From Candidatus Peregrinibacteria bacterium (GTDB lineage Bacteria; Patescibacteriota; Gracilibacteria; Peribacterales; Peribacteraceae): DNA of 64,000 bases. The stretch covers positions 1-64,000 of the forward strand of contig JAUSFD010000012.1 in NCBI GenBank assembly GCA_030649955.1, written 5' to 3'. A model generated the notes under the pieces. It did no database searches. It was not told the DNA's origin and saw nothing but the letters and a program-made list of their open reading frames with translations. A program made the position numbers and the translations under genes. Shown here piece by piece: positions 15,133-24,624 of this stretch (its first letter is position 1; each line of letters begins with the position of its first letter).

Positions 15133-17937
15133 ATGACACACCAATCAGAATCCAAGACTCGGCAGGAAATTATCGACGATCGCCTGAAGAAAGCAGGCTG
15201 GAACGTCAAAGACCCTTCTCAAGTGACTGAGGAGCTCGATATTTGGGTGGGTCTACCCGAAGACGCGGAGGAGCCCATGAACGAGTTTCAGGGGCATAGA
15301 TTCGCTGACTACGTACTCCTCGGAGAGGATGGATACCCGCTTGCTGTCGTTGAGGCCAAGAAGACCGCTCGTGATGCGCGGGTCGGGCAGGAACAGGCGA
15401 AGCAGTACGCCGATAACATCGCGGAGAAGGCGGGGCGTGAAATGCCTTTTGTCTTTTTCACGAATGGGCACGACATCTATTTCTGGGACACGGAGCGATA
15501 CCCACCACGAAAGGTCTATGGGTTCCCGACGCGCAAGGATTTGGAACGCCTGAAATATCTCCGCACCGCGGCTAAACCGCTCTCGCAGGAACTCATCAAC
15601 CGCGATATTGCTGAGAGGCCGTATCAGATTGAGGCTATCCGACGAGTGTTGGAAGGCGTAGAGAAGGCGCAGCGCAAGTTCCTGCTCGTCATGGCGACAG
15701 GCACAGGCAAGACACGTACATGCGTCTCCTTGCTCGACGTGCTCATGCGCGGCAACCGCGCTCAGCGTGTCCTGTTCCTTGTGGATAGAGTCGCATTGCT
15801 TGAACAGGCGCGTGATGCGTTCAGGGAGTTTTTACCCAATGCCCCGATCTGGCCGAAGCAGGGGGAGAAGGAAATCGCAACAGATCGCCGCATTTACATC
15901 GGAACGTATCCGACTCTGCTCAATATCATCGAGAAGGTGGATTGTCCTCTCAGCCCCCACTTTTTCGATCTGATCGTGGCAGACGAAAGCCACCGCTCCA
16001 TCTACAACGTCTACCGCAATATTTTCGACTATTTCGACTGCATCCAGCTCGGCCTCACAGCCACGCCTACTGACGCTATCGAGCACAACACATTCGATCT
16101 GTTCCAGTGTGAAGATGGCGACCCGACGTTTGCATACACCTATGAGGAGGCTGTGAACAACAAGCCACCGTACCTCTCTACTTTCGAGGCGTTTTCGATA
16201 CAGACGAAGTTCCAGAACGAAGGCATCCACCACGACAAATTGTCGATTGAAGACCAGAAAAAGCTGCTTTCCGAAGGCAAGGAACCCGAAGACATCAATT
16301 TCGAGGGAACAGATTTGGAGAAGAAAGTGAGCAACAAAGGAACGAACGCCCTCATCGTGCAGGAGTTTATGGAGGAGTGCATCAAGGACGACAGCGGGAC
16401 GCTGCCCGGCAAAACAATCTTCTTCGCCATGACGAAGAAACATGCGTACCGCTTGCAGGAGATTTTCGACAGCCTCTATCCCGAACTGAAGGGCAAGATC
16501 GCCAAGGTGCTCGTCTCCGAAGATAACCGCGTTCACGGCAGAGGCGGTCTGCTCGATCAATTCAAGAACAACGACATGCCGCGCATCGCTATCAGCGTGG
16601 ATATGCTTGATACGGGCATCGACGTGCGCGAAATCGTGAACCTTGTCTTTGCCAAACCAGTATTTTCGTACACGAAATTCTGGCAAATGATCGGACGCGG
16701 AACGCGCTTGCTGGAGCCGAAAGCGATGAAACCGTGGTGCTCGAAGAAGGACAAGTTCCTGATTATGGACTGCTGGAATAACTTTGCCTATTTCGAGATG
16801 AACCCGAAGGGCAAGGAAGATCGCCCGACGAAGCCGCTACCTGTGCGCGTCTTCGAAACTCGACTTCAGAAGTATATTGCTGCGGAGAAGGCTGGAGAAA
16901 AACTGATCGCTGCGAACACCATCAAGGCGCTACGTGCCGACATTGCCAAGCTGCCAGAGAACAACGTCGTGGTGCTGGATGCGAAATCGAAAATCGACAG
17001 ACTCGATGATGCGTTCTGGAAGGCACTCAACAGCGACAAACAGCTCTATCTTCAGAAGGAAATTGCGCCGCTGATGCGCTCACGCTCGAACGAGGACTTC
17101 AAGGGGATGGGTCTTGAACTCAATATGTTGCAGCTCTCTGTCGCCCGTCTTGAAGCGAACGCGGAGAAGATCGAAACGCTGGAGCAAGTCATTATCGAGA
17201 AGGTATCCGACTTACCCATGACCGTGAACACAGTCGCCAAGGAACAGGAACTGGTGGAGTCGATTTTGAATAATGGGCGTATCCACAAGGCCGATGACGA
17301 CGAATTGCAGGAGATTCAGGTCAAACTCGCACCGCTGATGAAGTTCCGCGACGAGGGTTTCAAGATCGACCAAGAGAAGATCAATTTGCGCGATATCACC
17401 GCCGATAAGCAGTTCATCGAGTTCGGCCCCGCCAACGAGCGCGTCACAGTGCAGAAGTACCGCGAGAAGGTGGAGGCACTCATCAAAAAGTTGGAGGCGG
17501 AAAATCCTATTTTGCAGAAGGTCAAAGCGGGAGAAAATCTTTCGAATAAAGAAGTCGAGCAGCTTGCCGATACACTGGAGCAATACGACCCTTACCCGAC
17601 GGAAAAGAACCTTCAGAAAGCGTACGACGCAAGAAGGGTTCAATTTCTCGATCTCATCAGGTACATTATGGGGATCGGGGAACTCAAAACATTTCCCGAC
17701 AAGGTATCAGAAGCATTTGCGGAGTTCATCACTCAGCACAATACGATGACCGCAAAACAGATTCAGTTTTTGCAGACGCTTCAGACCTTTATCGTCGAGA
17801 ACGGAAAGCTCGACAAGAAAGACCTTACGCGTGAGCCGTTCACTCGCTTCCACGCAAAAGGCTTCCTTGGCTTATTCAAGCCAAAGGAACGCGAGGAGAT
17901 TCTGACCCTCGCTACCTCACTCCTTACACATGCTTAG
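15133..17937 (+). CDS. hsdR: type I restriction enzyme, endonuclease/translocase subunit
   Basis: 934 aa. The N-terminal nuclease domain has the PD-(D/E)xK elements (FADYVLLGEDG, then AVVEAKK). The SF2 motor has Walker A MATGTGKTRT, the DEAD-box variant DESH (IVADESHRSIYN), motif III LTATP and motif VI QMIGRGTRL. The C-terminal EcoEI-type domain of about 300 residues binds the methylase. It cleaves unmodified DNA after ATP-driven translocation. TAAACT lies 18 nt before the ATG and no Shine-Dalgarno site is visible. It overlaps hsdM by 8 bp. Confidence 0.95.
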   Translation: MTHQSESKTRQEIIDDRLKKAGWNVKDPSQVTEELDIWVGLPEDAEEPMNEFQGHRFADYVLLGEDGYPLAVVEAKKTARDARVGQEQAKQYADNIAEKAGREMPFVFFTNGHDIYFWDTERYPPRKVYGFPTRKDLERLKYLRTAAKPLSQELINRDIAERPYQIEAIRRVLEGVEKAQRKFLLVMATGTGKTRTCVSLLDVLMRGNRAQRVLFLVDRVALLEQARDAFREFLPNAPIWPKQGEKEIATDRRIYIGTYPTLLNIIEKVDCPLSPHFFDLIVADESHRSIYNVYRNIFDYFDCIQLGLTATPTDAIEHNTFDLFQCEDGDPTFAYTYEEAVNNKPPYLSTFEAFSIQTKFQNEGIHHDKLSIEDQKKLLSEGKEPEDINFEGTDLEKKVSNKGTNALIVQEFMEECIKDDSGTLPGKTIFFAMTKKHAYRLQEIFDSLYPELKGKIAKVLVSEDNRVHGRGGLLDQFKNNDMPRIAISVDMLDTGIDVREIVNLVFAKPVFSYTKFWQMIGRGTRLLEPKAMKPWCSKKDKFLIMDCWNNFAYFEMNPKGKEDRPTKPLPVRVFETRLQKYIAAEKAGEKLIAANTIKALRADIAKLPENNVVVLDAKSKIDRLDDAFWKALNSDKQLYLQKEIAPLMRSRSNEDFKGMGLELNMLQLSVARLEANAEKIETLEQVIIEKVSDLPMTVNTVAKEQELVESILNNGRIHKADDDELQEIQVKLAPLMKFRDEGFKIDQEKINLRDITADKQFIEFGPANERVTVQKYREKVEALIKKLEAENPILQKVKAGENLSNKEVEQLADTLEQYDPYPTEKNLQKAYDARRVQFLDLIRYIMGIGELKTFPDKVSEAFAEFITQHNTMTAKQIQFLQTLQTFIVENGKLDKKDLTREPFTRFHAKGFLGLFKPKEREEILTLATSLLTHA

Positions 17938-19444
17938 TTCCAAACTCCGCTCCGCCGTTGACCGCCTATGGGACAAGTTCTGGAGCGGTGGCATCTCCAA
18001 TCCACTGACCGCAATCGAACAGATTTCGTATCTTCTGTTTATGAAACGGCTTGATGAACTCGATTTGAAGAAAGCGCAGGACGCGGAGTTCACAGGTGAA
18101 AAGTTCACGTCATTCTTCAATGGAGTAAATCAGGGACTGCGCTGGAGCCAATTCAAACAGATGGAAGGCGGGGCGATGCTCGATCACATGCAGCAGAAAG
18201 TATTTCCGTTCCTGAAGACACTGGGCAAAACAGACAGCCCCTTTGCGAAGCACATGGGCAATGCTGTTTTCATTATCAACAAGCCGTCACTGCTTGTAGA
18301 AGCCGTAAGTATTATCGACGAAATATACGATGAAATATCGCGTGAGCAAACTGAGGGGCAGGAGTTTCAGGACACACAGGGTGATCTGTACGAACATTTG
18401 CTTTCGGAGATCACCAGCGCAGGCAAACTCGGCCAGTTCCGTACGCCACGCCATATCATCCAGATGATGTGTGAGTTGGTGAACCCGAAGCTCGGAGACA
18501 CGATCTGTGACCCCGCGTGTGGCACGGGCGGCTTCCTCCTCGGCGCATACCAGCACATTCTGACGCAGCATACGAGCGAGAAGCACCGTGTGACTGATGC
18601 GAATGGTCTTCAGCGTGGTCTTGTAGGCGATAAGCTCACAGATGAGCGGCAGTGGAAGCACTTGAAAGAAAAAACATTCTTCGGTTATGACGCTGACGAA
18701 GCGATGGTGCGCATCGGCTTGATGAACCTGATGATGCACGGAATCAGCCATCCGAATATCACTCAGCGCGATACACTCTCCAAAAACTACAGTGAAGACG
18801 GCGTGTATGACGTGATCATGGCGAATCCACCGTTCAAAGGCAGTCTTGATACGGGCGATATCAATGAAGGTTTTATGCTCCCTACAACTAAGACGGAATT
18901 GTTGTTTGTGAACCGCATCGTCAACTCATTGAAGATCGGAGGTCGTGCTGCAGTGATCGTGCCTGACGGCGTTCTCTTTGGCTCCAGCAATGCTCACAAA
19001 CTGGCAAGAAAAATGCTCATCGAGCAATGTGAGTTACAAGGCGTGATCTCCATGCCTAGTGGTGTTTTCAGACCGTACGCAGGAGTCAGCACTGCGGTTT
19101 TGGTATTTGTGAAGGGTGGAGACACGGAGAAAGTCTGGTTTTACGATATGGAAGCCGACGGCTACAGTCTCGACGATAAGCGTGAAAAGATCGGGGCAAA
19201 CGACATACCCGACATCGTTGCACAGTGGAATAAGCGCAGTCAGATGAAGCAAGGCGATCGGAAGACTAAATGTTTTTTGGTTGGACGCGAAGAGATAGAA
19301 AAGAACGACTATGATCTGAGTTTGAGCCGCTACAAAGAAGTGACGTATGAAACCGTCGAGTATGAGAAGCCCGAGGTGATACTTGGAAAGATTGAGAAAT
19401 TGGAGAGTGAGATTATGGAGGGCATCCGCTCCTTACGCTCATAA
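17930..19444 (+). CDS. hsdM: type I restriction-modification methyltransferase subunit
   Basis: 504 aa. The N-terminal HsdM helical domain starts RSAVDRLWDKFWSGG. The SAM site is DPACGTGGFLLGAY and the catalytic motif is MANPPF, the N6-adenine type. It forms the modification complex with HsdS. It is followed 2 nt later by hsdS. Confidence 0.95.
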   Translation: MLSSKLRSAVDRLWDKFWSGGISNPLTAIEQISYLLFMKRLDELDLKKAQDAEFTGEKFTSFFNGVNQGLRWSQFKQMEGGAMLDHMQQKVFPFLKTLGKTDSPFAKHMGNAVFIINKPSLLVEAVSIIDEIYDEISREQTEGQEFQDTQGDLYEHLLSEITSAGKLGQFRTPRHIIQMMCELVNPKLGDTICDPACGTGGFLLGAYQHILTQHTSEKHRVTDANGLQRGLVGDKLTDERQWKHLKEKTFFGYDADEAMVRIGLMNLMMHGISHPNITQRDTLSKNYSEDGVYDVIMANPPFKGSLDTGDINEGFMLPTTKTELLFVNRIVNSLKIGGRAAVIVPDGVLFGSSNAHKLARKMLIEQCELQGVISMPSGVFRPYAGVSTAVLVFVKGGDTEKVWFYDMEADGYSLDDKREKIGANDIPDIVAQWNKRSQMKQGDRKTKCFLVGREEIEKNDYDLSLSRYKEVTYETVEYEKPEVILGKIEKLESEIMEGIRSLRS

Positions 19445-19446
19445 CT

Positions 19447-20643
19447 ATGCCAATTCTTGAACTTCAGAAAATCGCGCAGGTATTCAACGGCAAAACACCG
19501 TCCAAAAAAGAACAGCGCGATAAAGGTTTTCCTGTGCTGAAAATAAAGAATGTTTCAGAGGATGGTTTTTTTCGAGGGCAATTTACGTCATTTGTGGATG
19601 AAGAAATGGCAGGCTGTTTTCCTCAGAAGGTACTAAATGAAAATGACGTTTTGCTCCTGAACGCTGCCCATAACTCAGACTACGTTGGATCAAAAAACTG
19701 CTTTGTAACAACAGAAATGGCTGGCGCTCTTGCAACTGGTGAATGGATGATCATTCGAGCTGATATTTCTTCTGTTCTACCACGTTATTTGTATTTCTTC
19801 ATCAATGCGCCTCAGACCAAGCAGGCAGTCAAAAACATCGTGAAAGGTATCCACTTATATCCGAAGGATTTGAAAAAAATCAGTATTCCTATTCCCTCCA
19901 TTGAGGAGCAGAAGCGAATCGTTGTTGTCCTCAGTAGAGCTGACTCCTTACGTCGCAAGCGCAAGGAAGCAATCAAACTGTTGGATGAGTATGTGGAATC
20001 GGTATTCATTGAGATGTTTGGTGATCCGTTGATCAACCCGAAGAATTGGCAAAAAATGCCACTTGAATCTTTACAAGTAACTGATGGGATAAAGTGTGGA
20101 CCATTCGGCACGCAACTTTCAAAAAGTGAGTTTCAAGATAAGGGAGTGCCACTCTGGGGAATCAAGCATGTCAATGTTCACTTCAAATTGCCAACGAACG
20201 AGTTTTTGTCAGAAAATAAGGCCAGCCAACTAGATATGTACTCGCTATGCCCTGGTGATATCGTAATGACCCGCAAGGGAACGATTGGAAACTGCTCAGT
20301 GTACCCCACACATTTTGCCAAAGGTGTTATGCACTCTGACTTACTTCGTTTGAGGATAGATACGACAAAGTCCATTCCTGAATATCTCAGCTTTCAGCTA
20401 AGGATAAGCCCCGATGTGCGTTTCCAACTAAATCGCATTAGCGTTGGTGCAATCATGGCTGGTGTCAATGTTACGAAATTGAAAAAGTTGACCGTTCTAG
20501 TCCCTCCCTTGAATCTCCAAAGAGACTTTTTGGAATTTACAACACAGATCAACGAGATCAGAAAAAAAATGCGCTTACAATCAGATGAGCTAAATCACCA
20601 ATTCAATACAATCATGCAAAGAACGTTTGCTAATGCACTCTAG
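19447..20643 (+). CDS. hsdS: type I restriction-modification specificity subunit
   Basis: 398 aa with two target-recognition domains (about 1-150 and 205-355) separated by a conserved helical spacer (IPSIEEQKRIVVVLSRADSLRRKR) and a second spacer at the C-terminus (VPPLNLQRDFLEFTTQINEIR). Each domain should read one half of a bipartite target, which cannot be predicted. It is more A+T rich than hsdR/hsdM, as expected for an exchanged specificity module. Confidence 0.93.
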   Translation: MPILELQKIAQVFNGKTPSKKEQRDKGFPVLKIKNVSEDGFFRGQFTSFVDEEMAGCFPQKVLNENDVLLLNAAHNSDYVGSKNCFVTTEMAGALATGEWMIIRADISSVLPRYLYFFINAPQTKQAVKNIVKGIHLYPKDLKKISIPIPSIEEQKRIVVVLSRADSLRRKRKEAIKLLDEYVESVFIEMFGDPLINPKNWQKMPLESLQVTDGIKCGPFGTQLSKSEFQDKGVPLWGIKHVNVHFKLPTNEFLSENKASQLDMYSLCPGDIVMTRKGTIGNCSVYPTHFAKGVMHSDLLRLRIDTTKSIPEYLSFQLRISPDVRFQLNRISVGAIMAGVNVTKLKKLTVLVPPLNLQRDFLEFTTQINEIRKKMRLQSDELNHQFNTIMQRTFANAL

Positions 20644-20650
20644 CTACGGA

Positions 20651-20869
20651 CTATTTCAACTTCGACCGCCGTTTTTTCGGTTGACCCTGCTTCTGCTTTC
20701 GCGCCACCTGAAACGCCTCTACATCGCTTTTGAGGAAAACCATGCGTGAAGCAGTTTTCTTGTATCGGAGCTTCCCAGCTCGTGCGAGGCGGTCAACGTA
20801 CTGACGAGAAACGCGGAGGTATTTCGCCACATCACCATTGCCCATGATGTCTGGAAATTGATCTTTCAT
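20651..20869 (-). CDS. excisionase-like helix-turn-helix protein
   Basis: 72 aa. A MerR/Xis-type winged HTH (NGDVAKYLRVSRQYVDRLARAGKL), then a wing (YKKTASRMVFLKSDVEAFQ) and a Lys/Arg/Gln-rich tail (KQKQGQPKKRRSKLK). Small proteins of this type direct excision or act as repressors in integrative elements. It is convergent with hsdS (7 nt apart) and divergent from the lipoprotein-like gene, with overlapping palindromes in between. Confidence 0.75.
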   Translation of the reverse strand: MKDQFPDIMGNGDVAKYLRVSRQYVDRLARAGKLRYKKTASRMVFLKSDVEAFQVARKQKQGQPKKRRSKLK

Positions 20870-20916
20870 GCTGCTGAACTTGATCTTTTATGTTATTTCC
20901 TGAAGACTGATGTATA

Positions 20917-20946
20917 TAGGTGTCCTATGACACCTAGTTGTCATAG
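20917..20946. promoter_or_regulatory. overlapping palindromes between divergent genes
   Basis: TAGGTGTC-CTAT-GACACCTA (20917-20936) and CTATGACA-CCTAGT-TGTCATAG (20925-20946) are both perfect inverted repeats and share one half-site. This is the arrangement expected for cooperative operator sites of the excisionase-like protein. Confidence 0.6.
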
Positions 20947-20963
20947 AGCACCCCAGACTGACT

Positions 20964-21554
20964 ATGAAACAGAATCGTCTCATCCTGCTCATCATTGGCA
21001 CTGTCATTCTTGGTATTGCACTCTTTGGAGCGTTCCTCGAGTCAGAGGAGCAGAAGAAGGAGTTACCACCACAGGCTGTGACCACAAACAGCGTGTCCTC
21101 AAACGAGCCAGCCGATGCTCTACCAGTTGACCCCTATCAGCGCATTGTTGACCTTGTAGCGAAGTACGACGAGTACCCCGATATTTCCAATCTGAATGAT
21201 GTGAACGCGAAGAATCCCAAGCCGCCATTCGATGTAATCGTGGTCATGGATCATGTACAAGGCTGCGTCACGGCGAAGCAGAAGGCGCAGCGCATCATGC
21301 ACGAGCTGTACTTCGATCCTGTTGTTGGCCCGACTATCCTGCGCGTGAAGGTGATCAACAACGAGTACGTCAGCGCAAGTCTCGGCAGGGAGGGGGCGCA
21401 AAAAATGGACGCATCGTGGTGGAACGATGGGCCGTCCAATTTCATTGGTGTGCTTCAGACGGTTGCGGATTACGACATGGACATGGAGGAGGACGCAACG
21501 AGCAGGACTGTTCAGGGCTACACGTACGCGGAGTTGCAACGGGGATGCCAGTGA
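20964..21554 (+). CDS. membrane-anchored hypothetical protein
   Basis: 196 aa. An N-terminal hydrophobic helix (RLILLIIGTVILGIALFGAFL) acts as signal anchor, followed by a Ser/Pro/Glu-rich linker and a 130-residue domain with paired Cys residues (VQGCVTAKQKAQ near the middle, LQRGC at the end). I do not recognise the family. It lies inside the element ahead of the cluster leading to the tyrosine recombinase. Confidence 0.65.
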   Translation: MKQNRLILLIIGTVILGIALFGAFLESEEQKKELPPQAVTTNSVSSNEPADALPVDPYQRIVDLVAKYDEYPDISNLNDVNAKNPKPPFDVIVVMDHVQGCVTAKQKAQRIMHELYFDPVVGPTILRVKVINNEYVSASLGREGAQKMDASWWNDGPSNFIGVLQTVADYDMDMEEDATSRTVQGYTYAELQRGCQ

Positions 21555-21630
21555 GGACACCGAGGCCGCCTTTCGACGTGAGCTATGGCCTGTCCGTTTC
21601 CGATCTCACGTTTGCAGTTGAGGAATCGGA

Positions 21631-21685
21631 TTGTCAGAACTGACAACGCTGTTGACGATATTGCCAACGTTGACAATTCTGTCAG
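21631..21685. promoter_or_regulatory. TGTCA/TGACA operator-like array
   Basis: A perfect palindrome TTGTCAGAACTGACAA (21631-21646) is followed by TTGACG and then TTGACAATTCTGTCAG (21670-21685), which has 5-bp arms. The array precedes the operon that starts at 21695 and could bind a dimeric repressor. Confidence 0.5.
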
Positions 21686-21694
21686 TGCGACGAA

Positions 21695-22381
21695 ATGGAT
21701 ATTCAGGTGTATTTTGTCTCCGTGGAAACATCCCTGCACCCGTCTGGAAATGATCAGGCCATTGGTGATCTCCTCTTGCAAGGGGCGGTATGGGCAAAGG
21801 TGGAGGATATGATTCGCCTCGGCTTCCCGACTGTAGGAATCGCCAAGATGCTTCTTGATGAGTGTCCTGAGATTGCCGCGCACTATCAGCAGAACAGTAG
21901 AGCGGCAGACAGCCTCGCTCGGCTTATCCGCTACCACTCGCAGAAGCGCATTTCGATGGAGGAGCGATTCGGCTATGCCAAAATGAGAGCATATCTGGAG
22001 AGGGCGGCAGACGGCATCGACGTGCTCCAGTCGATGAAGAACACCATCGAGGTGCAGCAGGAGCGTTGCGGTCGGGCATGTCTACTGGAGAACAAGATAG
22101 GCATCCCATCGGAGATGGCAGGAAGAGAACTGGAGCGGCTTGTGACGATGCTGTTCAAGCTCGGCCAAATCTTCACCGCTGCGGGGCTCGTGTCGTACCT
22201 GCAAGCACCGAAGCCGCCTATGGATGGAGCAAGGTCTGTAGCCTCTCAGGAACGCAAAGGACGCTTTGAAAGAGCGTTGGGTAGATATCTTGAGGATCAT
22301 CCGGGTGTCACCGCAGCAAGAGCAATGGAAGACCTGACAGGCATCACGGATATTACGAGGGGCGCACCGAACTCACATTGA
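21695..22381 (+). CDS. hypothetical helical protein, first gene of the recombinase operon
   Basis: 228 aa, predicted mostly alpha-helical, no signal peptide. A segment WAKVEDMIRLGFPTVGIAKMLL looks like a helix-turn-helix (resolvase-tail or homeodomain-like), which suggests DNA binding. The rest is unrecognised. It is co-directional with three downstream genes ending in the tyrosine recombinase and lies just after the operator-like array at 21631-21685. Confidence 0.6.
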   Translation: MDIQVYFVSVETSLHPSGNDQAIGDLLLQGAVWAKVEDMIRLGFPTVGIAKMLLDECPEIAAHYQQNSRAADSLARLIRYHSQKRISMEERFGYAKMRAYLERAADGIDVLQSMKNTIEVQQERCGRACLLENKIGIPSEMAGRELERLVTMLFKLGQIFTAAGLVSYLQAPKPPMDGARSVASQERKGRFERALGRYLEDHPGVTAARAMEDLTGITDITRGAPNSH

Positions 22382-22411
22382 CCCCTCGCCGCCCTCAAGC
22401 ACGATCAAGTC

Positions 22412-22714
22412 GTGCATCAAAGTGAAGTGCGAAAAAACGGCTTACGGATAATCAAAGACGTGTATTGGACGGTGCTCGGAAGTGATGATCGCAACCTGTG
22501 GAAGGAGGCGATTCAGTCGATGCACCATCACATTGCGATGCTAGAACGAAAGGTGCGAGAAGCCGCCGCGAACGATGCGGAGAACGCCAATTTCCTTGTG
22601 ACCGAACTCTGGGCGTGGAACTCGGCACGTCGGCAGCTCTGCGCTCGGTTCGGCAGCAAATTCATACTTCCTTCCCTCCATTCCCATGAAGAAAAGTCAG
22701 ACGAGCCTCTTTGA
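22412..22714 (+). CDS. small hypothetical protein
   Basis: 100 aa from GTG 22412. A helical, charged segment (LWKEAIQSMHHHIAMLERKVRE) resembles a coiled coil. It overlaps the next gene by 29 bp, which argues for a translated member of the operon. Function unknown. Confidence 0.55.
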   Translation: MHQSEVRKNGLRIIKDVYWTVLGSDDRNLWKEAIQSMHHHIAMLERKVREAAANDAENANFLVTELWAWNSARRQLCARFGSKFILPSLHSHEEKSDEPL

Positions 22715-23387
22715 AGGCACAGAGCACGACCCGAAACCCAAACATTTTTACAACCGCTACGATCTCGTGAGCTTCCTCCTGAAGTCGATACGCCTGAATC
22801 GGAAGGAAGACGCGCTGACAGCCATGTGGTGTCTCATACAGGAAGGCGCGGGGCAGTGGTACATCGCCAAGAAGCTCGTTCAGTTTGCCAGCGAGGACGC
22901 GACCGGACCTGAAGCGTTTATTTACGCCCAGAGCGTCTTCCAGCTCATCAAGGACGTGACGGACGAAGTGAACAGCCTTTCACGCTTGATCATTTACCTC
23001 TGCGACGCTCCGAAGATGTGGGAGAGTGAAAAAGAAACGGAGTTGGAAGTCAGACGCATCCACCTGCGTGAGAAGATCAAGAAGCAGTACCAACGCGGAG
23101 AGAAGCCCATAGAGCTGCCGAGCTATGTTTTTGATGTCTACACCGCGAAAGGAAAATCGGCAGCACGTAGAGGTGAAGAAATAGATCGTAGGGCATCTGG
23201 AGTATTGGAGGGTTCAGGATTGTTCTGCCGTGCCACATACTTGCGTTACGAACGACTTGATATGGACGATACGATCATTGCTCAGGCGTACAGCAAGCAT
23301 CTGCTGAAGTGCGCGAAAGAAGGTCTGCATGTGGATGCGTATTTGCGGAAGCATGATTTGACCATTGATGAGTTTTTGAAGCCATGA
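22686..23387 (+). CDS. RarA/MgsA C-terminal-domain-like protein lacking the AAA+ ATPase
   Basis: 233 aa. Residues about 20-115 match the layout of the RarA (MgsA) C-terminal helical and oligomerisation domains: DALTAMWCLIQEGAGQWYIA, KKLVQFASEDATGPEA, and LIIYLCDAPKMWES correspond to the family blocks around 'A-x-(W)-x-R-M, I-A-R-R-(L/M)-V-x-F-A-S-E-D' and 'Y-L-A-x-A-P-K'. No Walker motifs are present. In RarA this part forms the tetramer and contacts SSB and DNA polymerase partners. Here it may modulate the host RarA or act at the element's recombination intermediate (inference). It overlaps the tyrosine recombinase start by 4 bp. Confidence 0.6.
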   Translation: MKKSQTSLFEGTEHDPKPKHFYNRYDLVSFLLKSIRLNRKEDALTAMWCLIQEGAGQWYIAKKLVQFASEDATGPEAFIYAQSVFQLIKDVTDEVNSLSRLIIYLCDAPKMWESEKETELEVRRIHLREKIKKQYQRGEKPIELPSYVFDVYTAKGKSAARRGEEIDRRASGVLEGSGLFCRATYLRYERLDMDDTIIAQAYSKHLLKCAKEGLHVDAYLRKHDLTIDEFLKP

Positions 23388-24316
23388 GCACATTTCTCCT
23401 TCCCACTCCGGCAGTCAGCAGTCCGAGCATCACGGACTATGTGCATCCGTTTCTGGTTCAGCAGGACTCCGATGGGACGCGCCGTGAATATCAAAGTGAG
23501 ATTCGCTTGTTTGGTGCGTGGATCGGAAAGCCCCTTGGTCATGTAACGCCGCTCGAGATCATCGCGTACAGGAAGCATCTTGAGGAACGAGGACTCAAAG
23601 CGGCAACCATACGGAAGAAATTGGCGATTCTGCGTAGTTTTTATGGTTTCATTTCGCAGGCGTTCGGACTCCCGAATCCTGCTCTTTGTGTGCGTCTTCC
23701 GAAGGCAACAGACCAGAGCATAAAAGCCGTGCTGTCTCTTCAGGAGGTGGGAAGACTTCTCTCGGTGATCGACATGGACACGCCCCTCGGGAAGCGCGAC
23801 CTCGCCATGCTTGGGCTGCTTCTCGTCAACGGACTTCGCAGTATCGAGGTGAGTAGAGCGAACTTCGGTGATATGCGTGAGATTGAAGGCATGATCGCAT
23901 TGCGAGTTCGTGGTAAAGGCGGACGGATTGAGGACACGCGGCTGCGGGAGGATGTCCACAGAGCGATCCAAAGTTATCTGGCAACACGACAGGAAGTGGA
24001 ACCAGACGAACCACTTTTTCGTTCCGTCGGGAACCTCGCAAGCGAGGAGGGGCGCATGAGTCCCAAGACAGTGCAGGCACGGGTGCGCTACCTCTACCGT
24101 CTTGCCAAGCTGGAGAAGCCGATGCTCAGCCCACACAGCCTTCGAGCGACCTGTGCCGTGCTGACAATTTCCATCGGGAAGGCCGACCTGCTGCAAGTCC
24201 AGCGTCTTCTTCGTCACCGTTCGCCTTCTACAACCCTTGTCTACGTTCAAGCACTCGACTCCCTCCGCGAGAGTGCGGTGAGCCGTAACCCGATCTCGCT
24301 CGATGGTCTTTTGTAA
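23384..24316 (+). CDS. tyrosine recombinase (XerC/D-like integrase)
   Basis: 310 aa. The N-terminal SAM-like DNA-binding domain (FLVQQDSDGTRREYQSEIRLFGAWI) is followed by the catalytic domain. Arg I is in LLLVNGLRSIEVSRA, the box II residues are HSLRATCAV, and the C-terminal part has LLRHRSPSTTLVYV with the nucleophilic Tyr. It starts within the stop of the RarA-like gene (ATGA). In an element already carrying a large serine recombinase it may resolve multimers or drive an internal cassette. Confidence 0.9.
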   Translation: MSTFLLPTPAVSSPSITDYVHPFLVQQDSDGTRREYQSEIRLFGAWIGKPLGHVTPLEIIAYRKHLEERGLKAATIRKKLAILRSFYGFISQAFGLPNPALCVRLPKATDQSIKAVLSLQEVGRLLSVIDMDTPLGKRDLAMLGLLLVNGLRSIEVSRANFGDMREIEGMIALRVRGKGGRIEDTRLREDVHRAIQSYLATRQEVEPDEPLFRSVGNLASEEGRMSPKTVQARVRYLYRLAKLEKPMLSPHSLRATCAVLTISIGKADLLQVQRLLRHRSPSTTLVYVQALDSLRESAVSRNPISLDGLL

Positions 24317-24368
24317 GCCCGCAGCCATGACCCAAAACTCCATACCAGTACATCACCGCATCAAGGGT

Positions 24369-24390
24369 CAGGGGGGCTTGCGCCCCCCTG
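24369..24390. terminator. GC-rich hairpin between convergent genes
   Basis: CAGGGGGGCTTGCGCCCCCCTG forms a 7-9 bp stem between the tyrosine recombinase and the DUF2188 gene. No U-run follows, so it may only pause transcription or belong to the CTTG-loop repeat family. Confidence 0.45.
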
Positions 24391-24399
24391 TGATCTGAT

Positions 24400-24624
24400 T
24401 CAGCCCTTCGGAGGAAATGGGTCTGGCTTGCCGTACGTGTTGCGTTCGCGGATGAGATTATCCCTGCCGTGCAGGAGGACATCTCCGCCTTGGTTCTCCG
24501 CGATCTTACGTGCGGCATCGAACGCCTCCTGCTGAGTATCATGCTGGGAGGAGTCTCTGCCATTCCCTTCCCCTCGTACGCCCCACTTGTTGCCGGGGCG
24601 ATGCAGCACATGCTGGTTGGCCAT
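24400..24624 (-). CDS. DUF2188 family protein
   Basis: 74 aa from ATG 24624. It carries the family pattern: HVLHRPGNKWGVRGEGN, then THDTQQEA-like HDTQQEAFDAARKIAENQGGD, then LHGRDNLIRERNTYGKP. These small proteins are widespread and of unknown function, often in mobile DNA. Confidence 0.8.
   Translation of the reverse strand: MANQHVLHRPGNKWGVRGEGNGRDSSQHDTQQEAFDAARKIAENQGGDVLLHGRDNLIRERNTYGKPDPFPPKG

Noticed and set aside
23282-24343. 353-codon minus-strand frame over the tyrosine recombinase
   Set aside because: Shadow of the recombinase. No motif in the product.
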